A DNA stretch of 64,000 bases from Clostridioides difficile CD160 (GTDB taxonomy: Bacteria > Bacillota > Clostridia > Peptostreptococcales > Peptostreptococcaceae), in assembly GCF_000449425.2 (NCBI RefSeq), contig NZ_AVHW01000095.1, forward strand, positions 83,323-147,322. Reading direction: 5' to 3'. This document shows, in pieces, positions 37,978 through 47,133 of the stretch (positions are counted from its first letter, which is position 1; each line of letters starts with the position of its first letter). The notes beneath the pieces were generated by a model. It did no database searches, had not been told where the DNA came from, and worked only from the letters and a program-made list of their open reading frames with translations. A program made the position numbers and the translations under genes.

Positions 37978-38752
37978 AGGCTTCCACCATCTTTCCCTTA
38001 CTTACCTTTTTCACAATAATTGAAAATATATAATCTGTAATTATTCCTAAAAGTCCAATTACGATTATACCTACAATGACAACATCTGTCCTAGACATTT
38101 CCTTTCCATCAGATATCAAGTAACCAAGACCTGATGATGCTGCTACAAGTTCTGCCCCAATAATCGCTCTAAAACTATATCCAAGAGCCAACTTTAGCCC
38201 GACTGCAATATCAAGAATGGCATTAGGTATAATTATTTTAAATATTATTTGTAGCTTTGAAAACTCAAATACTCTACCTACTTCAATCAGTTTTGAGTCA
38301 CAATTCCTAATCCCCTTTAATGTGCTTGTAAAGATTGGGAAAAAAGAAGCCAAAACTATAATTATAATTTTCGATTCTTCTCCTATGCCAAACCATAGTA
38401 TAAGCATTGGTATTAAAGCAAGTGGAGGTGTATTTCTTAAAAAATTTATTAGTGATTTAAAATATTCATATACTTCACTATGAATTCCAAAGAATATCCC
38501 TAAAGGTACACCTATTGCAGTACTTATTGCAAATCCTATCAAAACTCTTTTCATACTTGCATATACATTAATAAATATTGAACCATCACTTATCATATTT
38601 AAAAATGTACTATACACCTTTTCAGGTGATGGTAATATATAATCACTCCAAATACCAAGATAATTAGTAATTTTCCATAGTAAAAGAATTATGAAAAATA
38701 TCAAAACACTTTTTATTAGACTTAAAAACTTATTATTAAATTTATTGACCAT
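37970..38752 (-). CDS. ABC transporter permease (SsuC family)
   Basis: This 260-residue inner-membrane protein has about six membrane segments. It carries the SsuC/TauC pattern WSDYILPSPEKVYSTFLNM near residue 35, the coupling EAA-like loop around LKGIRNCDSKLIEVGRVFEF, and GLKLALGYSFRAIIGAELV. Its ATG directly abuts the stop of the preceding cysteine-rich protein gene. It works with the adjacent ATPase and binding protein. Confidence 0.9.
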   Translation of the reverse strand: MVNKFNNKFLSLIKSVLIFFIILLLWKITNYLGIWSDYILPSPEKVYSTFLNMISDGSIFINVYASMKRVLIGFAISTAIGVPLGIFFGIHSEVYEYFKSLINFLRNTPPLALIPMLILWFGIGEESKIIIIVLASFFPIFTSTLKGIRNCDSKLIEVGRVFEFSKLQIIFKIIIPNAILDIAVGLKLALGYSFRAIIGAELVAASSGLGYLISDGKEMSRTDVVIVGIIVIGLLGIITDYIFSIIVKKVSKGKMVEAYE

Positions 38753-39382
38753 TTACAAACCATCTCCATTATTACATCCATCTTTACAATAAAACATTTC
38801 TACTATATCATACTTATCTTCAGAACTATTTCTTATTTTTTGTATTTTGCTTAAGATTTCATCTTCACTCGATACTTCAAGAACTTTTTCAAAAGAGTCT
38901 TTAAAATATCCTAATGGAATTGGAGATTCATCTATCTTTCCAAGCGATTTTATACCTTCTTTTTCAGCAAACTCTTTCCATGTATAAAATATAGCATTAC
39001 TCTTATCTTTAAACTTTTCACTTGCAAAGTCCCTTAATTGTGTACATGGACAGGTTACTATCAACATATCCTCTTCACTTTTGATATATTTATCATATAA
39101 AACCCTACAAGTCCTTACTAGTATTGGTTCTATCATAGGTACTTCAAAACTATCTATCAAATTATTTCTTTTTAAAAGATTTATACTTTCTGGACATCTA
39201 CAATCTAACATTGTATTTTCAGTCTTTTTTATATACTCTTTGTATTGCTTCTTTACATATTCCAATTGTGGCTCACATTCTGCCATTATGTAACCCTTTT
39301 TTATCAAATTTTCTTTGACAAGGTGAAACTTTTCCCCATACATTCTTTCTGCCACTGGATTTATTAGAAGATATTTATTCAT
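38753..39382 (-). CDS. Cysteine-rich protein with hydrogenase-like C-terminal motif
   Basis: This 209-residue soluble protein opens the SsuABC-type operon. It has three cysteine clusters: CRCPES near residue 62, CPCTQL near 112, and CKDGCNNGDGL at the very C-terminus. The last is similar to the C-terminal cluster-binding segment of iron-only hydrogenase-like proteins. An iron-sulfur role is plausible; no redox partner lies nearby. AGGAGGAG precedes the ATG. I do not know a characterised homologue. Its fixed place ahead of the transporter suggests a step in using the imported compound. Confidence 0.65.
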   Translation of the reverse strand: MNKYLLINPVAERMYGEKFHLVKENLIKKGYIMAECEPQLEYVKKQYKEYIKKTENTMLDCRCPESINLLKRNNLIDSFEVPMIEPILVRTCRVLYDKYIKSEEDMLIVTCPCTQLRDFASEKFKDKSNAIFYTWKEFAEKEGIKSLGKIDESPIPLGYFKDSFEKVLEVSSEDEILSKIQKIRNSSEDKYDIVEMFYCKDGCNNGDGL

Positions 39383-39620
39383 AGCTCCTCCTATTATTTA
39401 ATATTGAATATTATTATCAATTACTAGTTTAAATGAGCACTTAAATTTTGTCAATATATTAAATTTTTCTTAATAAAATAATATTTATCTACATTTTTTT
39501 ACTGTTTTAATTAAAATAGTAAATAGTATATTCAATTTATTTTAAATAATTATATACATATATTTCTAGTAACCTACTTATATAATAATCTATAAATATT
39601 ATATAATGATATGTACGCAA

Positions 39621-39649
39621 TTAGTATTAATATTTGATAATAATACTAA
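39621..39649. repeat. Inverted repeat in the promoter region of the SsuABC-type operon
   Basis: TTAGTATTA (39621-39629) and TAATACTAA (39641-39649) are perfect 9-base arms around 11 bases. It lies about 240 bases upstream of the cysteine-rich protein gene, and could be an operator. The rest of 39383-39710 is plain AT-rich sequence. Confidence 0.4.
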
Positions 39650-39717
39650 TAAAGGTAGAAATTTTTTTAATATTATAAGAAATCAAATTGAATATTGAAA
39701 CTAAAGTAAAAAAGCTG

Positions 39718-39752
39718 GTGTCTCAAAATGAACTTTTTAGTTCATGAGGCAC
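39718..39752 (-). terminator. Second hairpin terminator after the WYL regulator
   Basis: A long imperfect stem pairs GTGTCTCA and TGAACT (39718-39734) with AGTTCA and TGAGGCAC (39739-39752). On the minus strand it is followed by AGCTTTTTTAC. It is probably a back-up to the terminator at 39798-39838. Confidence 0.65.
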
Positions 39753-39797
39753 TCTTCTTTGTATGTAATCAAATATATTTTCATCATTTCAATAATG

Positions 39798-39838
39798 AAA
39801 AAGAGGCTTATCTCTCTATTTTGAGACAACCTCTTTTT
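39798..39838 (-). terminator. Terminator of the WYL regulator gene
   Basis: AAAAAGAGG (39798-39806) pairs with CCTCTTTTT (39830-39838), seven bases past the stop codon, and a T-run follows on the minus strand. ATTTTGAGACA inside its loop is the reverse complement of TGTCTCAAAAT in the neighbouring hairpin. Confidence 0.72.
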
Positions 39839-39845
39839 ATAATCT

Positions 39846-40745
39846 TTATAAATATTTCATTTTAACTTCATCTATAATTTGTAAAATTCTATTTCTAACA
39901 TCTATTGGTTCCAATACTTTAATCTTATTTCCAAAAGAAAGTATATATCCATATATCCAATCATTTTTTGGATACTGTACTGTTACGATGAAATCTCCAT
40001 CATTATCACATAATATGTTATCAATATCAAATTCATCATACACTCTATAAGCTACATCTTTAGAAATTTTCAACTTTAAAGTAATACTTTCATTTTTATC
40101 TTCTTTTATCTCTCCCACTTCAATTGGTATACTCCTTATAAACGTCTGTTTACAAACACATATATTTCTCATCCTTACAATCTTAAAAATTCTATAATCA
40201 TTTTTTTGACGACAATAAGCTTTGATATACCAAGACTTCTCTTTAAACCAAAGCATAAGTGGTTCTACACAACGCTTTGTTACCTTTCCATAAGTATTTA
40301 TATACTCAAAAGTTATAATATTACAATCTAATATAGCTGATTTTATTTTTATAAATTTATCTTTTTCTACATCATCACTACCCCAATGAGAAAAATCAAC
40401 AGTTATCCAGTTTATATCTGACTTACAAAATAAAGGTTTAAGTTTCGATAATATAGAATTAACCTCTGGATATTTAAGCATATTTAAACTCTCTAATGAG
40501 GCTAGAATTTCTTTCTGTTCTTGCTCAGATAAAATAGATTTATCAAAGGTAAAATTATCCAAAATACCTATACCCCCATTTCTACCTTTGTCAGTATAAA
40601 TTGGAATACCAGAAGTTGACAGTATTTCGACATCCCTACAAATAGTTCTTCTAGATACTTCAAAATGTTCAGCTAATTCTGTTGCAGTTACTTTTTTCTT
40701 ATCTAAAAGGATATAAATAATTTCAAATAATCTATTACTTTTCAT
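39846..40745 (-). CDS. HTH-WYL transcriptional regulator (YafY/DeoR-like)
   Basis: This 299-residue regulator has an N-terminal HTH-11 domain (KKVTATELAEHFEVSRRTIC, then GIPIYTDKGRNGG) and a WYL domain (ITFEYINTYGKVTKRCVEPL, WYIKAYCRQKNDYR), ending with a WCX-type region. GAGGTGA precedes the ATG. It lies 63 bases after the GyrI-like protein gene on the same strand and may be co-transcribed with it. Such pairs, where a YafY-type regulator sits with a GyrI-domain protein, are common in Firmicutes and may act in small-molecule sensing. Confidence 0.87.
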   Translation of the reverse strand: MKSNRLFEIIYILLDKKKVTATELAEHFEVSRRTICRDVEILSTSGIPIYTDKGRNGGIGILDNFTFDKSILSEQEQKEILASLESLNMLKYPEVNSILSKLKPLFCKSDINWITVDFSHWGSDDVEKDKFIKIKSAILDCNIITFEYINTYGKVTKRCVEPLMLWFKEKSWYIKAYCRQKNDYRIFKIVRMRNICVCKQTFIRSIPIEVGEIKEDKNESITLKLKISKDVAYRVYDEFDIDNILCDNDGDFIVTVQYPKNDWIYGYILSFGNKIKVLEPIDVRNRILQIIDEVKMKYL

Positions 40746-40808
40746 ATAATCACCTCATTACTTTATTATAGTATAACAATAAAGTAATATAATACCACAA
40801 TATAACAC

Positions 40809-41435
40809 TTATATTTCTCTTTTTACTTCAAAACGTAAAACTGTCTTTAATAAATCAGGAGATACTTTTCTAGCATCACTTATATAAATTTCACGATGTA
40901 CATTAGATTTTCTTACAAGATTATTTCTTTTACAAAATTCACTCATAATGTCAAAACTTTCTGGTTCATTATCATATGAACCTACATGAAGCATTTGGAC
41001 ACACAATCCTTCATTAATAAACCCAAATTTAACTTTTTCAAGAAGGTTATGTGGTTTCTTCTTTTTTACTATGTCGATAGCTTTATCTAACAAGTCTTGT
41101 GTAACAAAATCTGGCTGACGTATCATCATAGTATAAATCAAGTCTTCTTTAATAAGTATATCTGAGTATTTGCTTTTTTCTCCTTTATCCCATATAGCTT
41201 CTAAAGGAAAAACAGTATAATCAAAATACCCTTCTGGCACAATTCCCTTCTTAGGCATGGATTTTATTGCATATGCCAAAGAATAAAGTACTCCTATTGC
41301 TTCAGTAAATTCTTTGTCATTTGGGTCTCCATTCCCTTTTAACATAATAAATTTCTGCTCTGGTACTTCAACTATTACTGGATTCTTCTTAAGTAAATAT
41401 AACTCCTTATCTTTTTTTCTCCATTCATATTTCAT
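40809..41435 (-). CDS. GyrI-like small-molecule-binding domain protein
   Basis: This 208-residue soluble protein begins MKYEWRKKDKELYLLKKNPV and contains the GyrI-like/SOUL-type pattern PEQKFIMLKGNGDPNDKEF and GYFDYTVFPLEAIWDKG. Families with this fold bind or hydrolyse hydrophobic or cyanine-like compounds, or act as effector domains. There is no DNA-binding part. GGAGG precedes the ATG at 41435. Confidence 0.8.
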   Translation of the reverse strand: MKYEWRKKDKELYLLKKNPVIVEVPEQKFIMLKGNGDPNDKEFTEAIGVLYSLAYAIKSMPKKGIVPEGYFDYTVFPLEAIWDKGEKSKYSDILIKEDLIYTMMIRQPDFVTQDLLDKAIDIVKKKKPHNLLEKVKFGFINEGLCVQMLHVGSYDNEPESFDIMSEFCKRNNLVRKSNVHREIYISDARKVSPDLLKTVLRFEVKREI

Positions 41436-41512
41436 GAGAATACCTCCATATATATTTTATACATTGATATTATCATGATAAAAGTGACAACAGTATGTCA
41501 CAATTTATAAAT

Positions 41513-42484
41513 TTATATTATAAAATCTTCATCTTCTAATTCCTCATATACTCCTTTTTGGTATCCATTGCCTTTAGTTGAAAAGAAATCATGTGTTTTA
41601 GTTTCCGTACTAAGACCATTTAATACAATTGGATTGATAGCATCTACAATATATAACTTCTCAAAGCCTAGATTTTCTAAAGCTCTATTTGCATTATATT
41701 TCAAAAAGTTTACTACCTCTTTTTCAAGCCCACTTTCTTTATATATAGCATTTGTGTATTCTATCTCATTCTCCATAAGGTTATCAAGTATAGAATACAT
41801 CTTCTCTTTTAGTTTTTTCTTATCAATTTCATCAAATTCATCGTATATTTCTTGTGCAAGCAATCCTATATACTTACCATGTAAAGACTCATCTCTAAGA
41901 ATAAGTGATATTATTTCTCCACTAGCTACCATCTTTCCTTGACCAGATAGATACAATGGATAAAAGAATCCTGAATAAAACAGAAAACTCTCTAAAAATA
42001 CACTTGTAACCATAGATAAGTACAAATCCTTTTGATTTGTAGTGTTTTCATACTGAGCTAAAACTAAGTCAGCCTTTTTTTGTAAAGTTGGCTCTGTTTC
42101 TATCCATTCAAATAACTCATCTATTTCTGAATTAGAAAGTAAAGTCATAAATATAGAAGAATAACTTTTTGCATGTATTTCTTCCATAGTCCCCATAAAA
42201 GACAAGACAGCCTTTCTTTGCAGATTTTCTGTTAAACTCATCATAGATGGTATTCCATTATTCCCCTGTTTTGTATCCAATAATGTTAAACCACCCAATA
42301 CTTTTTTATACAATTCCTTTTCCTTATCACTCAGTTCATTCCATACCTTGATGTCCTTAGAAACAGATATTTCTTCAGGAAGCCAAAATTGTTTTACATT
42401 TTGCTCCCAAAAAGCCTGTGTAAATCCATCTTCTTCTCTATTCCAGTTAACTGCATTATGTATTTTATGTAAATTAAACGTCAT
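41513..42484 (-). CDS. nrdF: Class Ib ribonucleotide reductase beta subunit
   Basis: This 323-residue small subunit holds the dimetal-tyrosyl radical cofactor. Ferritin-like ligands are visible in the MEEIHAKSYSSIF segment and the LRDESLHGKYIGLLA segment. The C-terminal tail (YEELEDEDFII) is of the kind that binds the large subunit. It lies 12 bases after nrdE. NrdI, normally needed to load the class Ib manganese cofactor, and NrdH are not in this operon. Confidence 0.92.
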   Translation of the reverse strand: MTFNLHKIHNAVNWNREEDGFTQAFWEQNVKQFWLPEEISVSKDIKVWNELSDKEKELYKKVLGGLTLLDTKQGNNGIPSMMSLTENLQRKAVLSFMGTMEEIHAKSYSSIFMTLLSNSEIDELFEWIETEPTLQKKADLVLAQYENTTNQKDLYLSMVTSVFLESFLFYSGFFYPLYLSGQGKMVASGEIISLILRDESLHGKYIGLLAQEIYDEFDEIDKKKLKEKMYSILDNLMENEIEYTNAIYKESGLEKEVVNFLKYNANRALENLGFEKLYIVDAINPIVLNGLSTETKTHDFFSTKGNGYQKGVYEELEDEDFII

Positions 42485-42496
42485 ATATTTCTCTCC

Positions 42497-44596
42497 CTAT
42501 ACTGAACATACTAAACACTCATGAGTGTCTCTTGTCATCTTTGTTCTTGTGTAATATAAACTCTTCAGACCTTTTTTATATGCATATATGTAATGTCTAG
42601 CTATGTCTCTAGTTGTCTTTTCGTCTGTGACAAATAGAGTTGTTGATATACCTTGGTCAACATGGTTTTGAACTGTCGCTACTAAATCTATTACTTTTCT
42701 CATATCCATCCTGTATGCTGATTGATAATATAACATATTATCATTTGTTAAAAATGGCATTGGATATATTGTAGTAGAATCTCCATATGTTCTTACTTCT
42801 ACTGGTTCAGTAATTGGCATTATACTTGATGTAGCATTTTGCACATAACTAATACTTTGAGTTGGTGCTATTGCCATCAAATAAGCATTGTATATGCCTT
42901 TTTCTTTTACTTCATCTAATAAACTTGCCCAATCTTCTTTAGTTGGTATATGGATACCTTCAAATAATGCCTTTACCTTATCTGACTTTGGTAAATAAGA
43001 TTGCTCATAGTATTTTGATAGTACTTTACTTTCTCTACCTTTAGCATATTCTGATTTATTAAAGCCCTCAAAAGTTTGATTTTTTTCTATAGCTATTTTC
43101 ATTGATGCTTTAATTGAGTAATATCTAACCATTGCAAAAAATACATTAGAAAAATCTATGGCATCCTCTGAAGTATATAAGATATTTTCCCTTACTAAAT
43201 ATCCATGTAAATTCATAGCTCCTAATCCTATAGAGTGAGACTTACTATTACTCTTACTAACTGTTGGTACTGGTTTTATATCTGTGCTATCTGCTACAAA
43301 TGACAATGCTCTTATTGCTGTCTCAACCGTACTTTCTATAGTTTTATTGTCCATAACATTAGCTATATTTAAAGAACCAAGGTTACAACTTATATCTTGT
43401 CCCCACTCATTTTTACCTCCATAACCTTCTATTTGTGAAGGTGTCTGATATTGGAATATCTCACAACATAAGTTAGACATCTTGACCATTCCAACATCTC
43501 TTAATGTATGTTCCTTATTTGCTGTGTCTATGTATACTACATATGGATATCCACTTTCTTGTTGCATCTGTGCTATTTTAGTCAGCATCTGTCTAGGATT
43601 TATTTCTTTTTTTCTTATATCCTTATCATCAACCAATTTTTCGTACCACTCATTCATTTCTATCTCATCAAGATAAACTCCATACTTCTTATACACAGTA
43701 TGAGGATAAAATGCATATGCAGTTTCATTTTTTTCTGCTAATTCCATAAACTTATCAGGTATTATAGCTCCTAGTGATAATGTAGCAAGTCTTATTTTCT
43801 CATCAGCATTTATCTTTTTCGTATCCATCAATAATTCAAAATCAGGATGGAATACAGTAAGGTAAACTGCTCCAGAACCTTGTCTAGCTCCCATTTGATT
43901 GAAATAACTAAAGGATTGCTCCAACATTTTTGCTACACCAACAACTCCTCCAGCTGCCCCTTCTATATCTTTGATTGATTCACCTGATGCTCTAAGTTTG
44001 GATAAATTTAGTGCAACGCCTCCACCAATCTTTGATAAATGATTTGATGAAGATATAGCATATGATATACCTTCTGTACTATCTTCTACAGATAATAAAA
44101 AGCATGATACCATCTCTCCAGCTCTTTTTCTTCCAGCATTTAAAAACGTTGGAGTAGCTGGTTGAAATTCTTGTTTTACTATTTTATCTGTAAGGCTTAG
44201 GGCCAAACCTTCATCACCATTTCCTAATGTCAAAGCTACAATTAATACTTTCTCATTATATGTTTCTAATATTTCTTTTCCATCATTGCTTTTTAATGCG
44301 TAATTTTGATAAAACTTGTTTGCACTCATATATGATTGAAATTCAAACTGATATTTCTCAATAAACTTATATACCTTTTTAATAAAATCCATACTATACT
44401 TATTTATTACTTCTTCTGAATAATAACCTTCATCTATTAAGTACTTTAATCTTTCTTCTAAATCTTTAAATTTTTTCAACTTTGGTTTTATAAATTCTTC
44501 TATGTAACTACTTAAGGCTTCCTTGTCTTTTTCCAATTGATACTTACCTTGTTCATTTTTAATTATCACTTGATTGTTAAGCTCTATCCAATTCAT
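42497..44596 (-). CDS. nrdE: Class Ib ribonucleotide reductase alpha subunit
   Basis: This 699-residue catalytic subunit reduces ribonucleoside diphosphates. It lacks an N-terminal ATP cone, as usual for NrdE. The redox cysteines appear in EMVSCFLLSVEDS and KMSNLCCEIFQ. The active-site loop NLSKLRASGESIKDI, the late PTQSISYVQNATSSIMPITE segment and the C-terminal CLVC pair are all present. It opens an nrdEF operon behind two NrdR boxes. Confidence 0.95.
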   Translation of the reverse strand: MNWIELNNQVIIKNEQGKYQLEKDKEALSSYIEEFIKPKLKKFKDLEERLKYLIDEGYYSEEVINKYSMDFIKKVYKFIEKYQFEFQSYMSANKFYQNYALKSNDGKEILETYNEKVLIVALTLGNGDEGLALSLTDKIVKQEFQPATPTFLNAGRKRAGEMVSCFLLSVEDSTEGISYAISSSNHLSKIGGGVALNLSKLRASGESIKDIEGAAGGVVGVAKMLEQSFSYFNQMGARQGSGAVYLTVFHPDFELLMDTKKINADEKIRLATLSLGAIIPDKFMELAEKNETAYAFYPHTVYKKYGVYLDEIEMNEWYEKLVDDKDIRKKEINPRQMLTKIAQMQQESGYPYVVYIDTANKEHTLRDVGMVKMSNLCCEIFQYQTPSQIEGYGGKNEWGQDISCNLGSLNIANVMDNKTIESTVETAIRALSFVADSTDIKPVPTVSKSNSKSHSIGLGAMNLHGYLVRENILYTSEDAIDFSNVFFAMVRYYSIKASMKIAIEKNQTFEGFNKSEYAKGRESKVLSKYYEQSYLPKSDKVKALFEGIHIPTKEDWASLLDEVKEKGIYNAYLMAIAPTQSISYVQNATSSIMPITEPVEVRTYGDSTTIYPMPFLTNDNMLYYQSAYRMDMRKVIDLVATVQNHVDQGISTTLFVTDEKTTRDIARHYIYAYKKGLKSLYYTRTKMTRDTHECLVCSV

Positions 44597-44736
44597 TATT
44601 TACCGTCCTTTTAACATAATCTTGTGCTATAATTTCTTTCAATTTTCTTATTATTTCTTTTAGTATTTATTAGTTGAAATCCCCAAAATAACCTATAACT
44701 ATTGGAATATAATAAGTATTTTTCAAAAACAAAAGC

Positions 44737-44790
44737 ACTACATATAGTCAGTGCTTTATCTATTATATACTACATATAGTATATACACAA
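44737..44790 (-). promoter_or_regulatory. nrdEF promoter with twin NrdR boxes
   Basis: Two identical 12-mers ACTACATATAGT lie at 44737-44748 and 44769-44780, 32 bases apart (about three helical turns). They fit the NrdR consensus ACACWATATATWGTGT. A minus-strand promoter has TTGTGT (44785-44790) and TATAAT (44762-44767), 17 bases apart. One box fills the spacer and the other lies just past the -10. NrdR is the ATP/dATP-sensing repressor of reductase genes. The rest of 44597-45060 holds nothing recognisable. Confidence 0.9.
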
Positions 44791-45075
44791 ATTTTTTTAT
44801 ATCTAAACTTTTATTATTGTATCACTGATATTATTTTTATTTAAAGAAATTTTTATCAACTCAAATATAAAACAATACAAACTTATTATGTCATGTTTAA
44901 AAGTGCAAATTATCCCTAAATAGCCTAAGAATATATTATAATATATTTAAAACAAAATATTTTATATATGATATTTTATATATTATTTAGAAGTTTTTTA
45001 TTTATTGTTATATAATTAAATATATGACTATTTTGCTACTACATATATAAAAATAAATTCATGAAGGTGATTTTT

Positions 45076-45801
45076 ATGAGAGATATTTCTAAATATGAAC
45101 TTGAAAAGATACTTAAAAAACATTATTTATGGCTTAAAAACAACAATGATGGAGAAAGAGCTGATTTAAGAGAAATAAAATTAGAAAATATGAATTTAAA
45201 GGGATACTGTTTAAGTAATATTGATTTTTCATGGTCTGACCTTATTGATTTAAACTTAGAAGAAGCAGATTTAGAAAACTCTAGCTTTAGTAACTCTTAT
45301 TTTTCAAATTGTTCATTAAAAAATTCCATATTAAAAAATGCAGACCTAAGTGGAGCTAATTTTAGATTTTGTGATTTATCTAGGTCAGATATTAGAGGAG
45401 CTAATTTAGAAAACTCCAACTTAGAATATGCTACTTTAGATGGAGTAGTATCAGATGAAAATACTCGCTTTTTCAAGTTATACTGTCCTGAAACAGGAGC
45501 ATTTATAGGCTATAAAAAGTGTTTTAATTTTAGAATGGTACAATTATTAATTCCAAGTGATGCAAAAAGGGTTTCTGCTACATCAAATGCTTGTAGATGT
45601 GATAAAGCAAAAGTACTGTCAATTACAAGTATAGATGGCAAAGAATCTTTTAAAAGTGCTCGTGCATATGCTGATGAAAATTTTATATATAGAGTAGGAG
45701 AAACTATTATAGCTGAAGAATTTAATGAAAATAGATGGAAAGAATCAACTGCAGGAATTCACTTTTTTCTAACTAGAGAGGAAGCTATAGGTTATTTATA
45801 A
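45076..45801 (+). CDS. Pentapeptide-repeat protein with C-terminal DUF5758-like domain
   Basis: This 241-residue protein has an N-terminal helical part (KYELEKILKKHYLWLKNN), about ten pentapeptide repeats from residue 33 to 128 (ADLRE, ANFRFCDLSRSDIRGANLENS) that should form a right-handed beta-helix, and a globular C-terminal domain (from YCPETGAFIGYKKC to the end). The ATG at 45076 has AAGGTGA upstream; an ATG at 45061 would overlap that site. A similar layout occurs in many clostridia and some phages. Function unknown. Confidence 0.82.
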   Translation: MRDISKYELEKILKKHYLWLKNNNDGERADLREIKLENMNLKGYCLSNIDFSWSDLIDLNLEEADLENSSFSNSYFSNCSLKNSILKNADLSGANFRFCDLSRSDIRGANLENSNLEYATLDGVVSDENTRFFKLYCPETGAFIGYKKCFNFRMVQLLIPSDAKRVSATSNACRCDKAKVLSITSIDGKESFKSARAYADENFIYRVGETIIAEEFNENRWKESTAGIHFFLTREEAIGYL

Positions 45802-45850
45802 AGGAATACTTTTTTATAACACCATACACAAAATAAATAAACAATAAAAA

Positions 45851-45893
45851 AAGAGTATCTATAATAATGTTTAAAAACTATTAAGATACTCTT
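45851..45893. terminator. Bidirectional terminator
   Basis: AAGAGTATCT (45851-45860) pairs perfectly with AGATACTCTT (45884-45893), with T-runs on both strands. It separates the convergent pentapeptide-repeat gene and the B12 transporter operon. Confidence 0.85.
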
Positions 45894-45934
45894 TTATATT
45901 TTTTGTAGTCTGCAATTACATTTTATTTTACAAT

Positions 45935-47131
45935 CTATAGTAAATTATCTGTCTTGATACTATCCATAATTTGTGAAACCTTATCTATATATTCTATATC
46001 ATTACCAAGACTACTATAATACTTATTGCTCTCATTCCTATTCCTAAATGAATAAACTTTTTTATCCAATTTTAAAGCCTCTTTTATAATATCTATATTT
46101 CTTTTATTTGTTTCTCCTACGCTAAACCCTGTATCTATTATAATCTTAGAATCATTTAAATTTCTAATAGCTAAATCAAAACTCTCATTACTTATTGGCT
46201 CAAATGGCTTTTCTGTAAACATCTTTATGCCCATAGTTCTGCCAATTTCATAATCAATATCATTTTCATGTATTATTCCAGAATATAACCCTATACCTTT
46301 TTTAGTAAAAGCTCTATAAATTGGTGTAGCTTTACCACCACCACCAATTATAAAAACTTCATTTTTAGATTTATTACTAATCTCTACTGAGCCTAAAAGA
46401 CTATTAAAATTTTTATCATCCAATTCATAAAGTGAATTTATAATATCTTCATCCACTACATCTTCAGGCTGACCATAATCTATGACTTTATTATTCTTTA
46501 TAAGAGCAACTTTATCACAACTTTTTAATGCTATATCTATTTCATGCAATGAAAGTATTACTGAAATTGATTTTTCCTTACTTAATTTTTTTAGTATATT
46601 TATAAGCTCTAACCTATGTTTTATATCTAAGTGAGTTGTTGGTTCATCCAATATAATTATTTCTGGCTCTTGAACTAAAGCTCTTGCAACTAATACTTTT
46701 TGTTTTTCTCCATCACTTAGTTCGTCAAAATATCTTTTCTTTAAATGTAATGCATCTACAGATTCTAATGCTTCATCTACCAGTATTAAATCTTTTTTGG
46801 ATAGGTTACCAAAAAATCCTGTATATGGATACCTTCCTATATTAACTATATCTTGTACAGTCATTAAATCACCTAATAATCTATTTGTAAGCACTAAAGC
46901 CATTTTTTTCGATAATGACTTTCTTGATATATGATTTACATCTATGTCATTTAGATATATCTCCCCTTTTATTGGCGTTATAAGTTTAGATAAAGACCTT
47001 AATATAGTAGTTTTTCCAGCTCCATTACTTCCTAAAAGACATAATATCTCTCCATTTTTCACCTCTATATTTATATCACTCACAACTACTTTTTTATTAT
47101 ATCCTACACTTAAATTATTAGTTTTCAACAT
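45935..47131 (-). CDS. btuD: Cobalamin-type ABC transporter ATPase with an extra C-terminal domain
   Basis: This protein is 398 residues long, against about 255 for a standard BtuD/FecE ATPase. Residues 1-250 have Walker A LLGSNGAGKTTILR, the signature LSDGEKQKVLVARAL, Walker B IILDEPTTHLD and the His switch ILSLHEID. Residues 255-398 form an added domain beginning VFIIGGGGKATPIYRAFTKK, of unclear origin but apparently nucleotide-fold. It lies two bases after the permease gene, behind a cobalamin riboswitch, so the substrate is a corrinoid by inference. Confidence 0.87.
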   Translation of the reverse strand: MLKTNNLSVGYNKKVVVSDINIEVKNGEILCLLGSNGAGKTTILRSLSKLITPIKGEIYLNDIDVNHISRKSLSKKMALVLTNRLLGDLMTVQDIVNIGRYPYTGFFGNLSKKDLILVDEALESVDALHLKKRYFDELSDGEKQKVLVARALVQEPEIIILDEPTTHLDIKHRLELINILKKLSKEKSISVILSLHEIDIALKSCDKVALIKNNKVIDYGQPEDVVDEDIINSLYELDDKNFNSLLGSVEISNKSKNEVFIIGGGGKATPIYRAFTKKGIGLYSGIIHENDIDYEIGRTMGIKMFTEKPFEPISNESFDLAIRNLNDSKIIIDTGFSVGETNKRNIDIIKEALKLDKKVYSFRNRNESNKYYSSLGNDIEYIDKVSQIMDSIKTDNLL

Positions 47132-47133
47132 AT

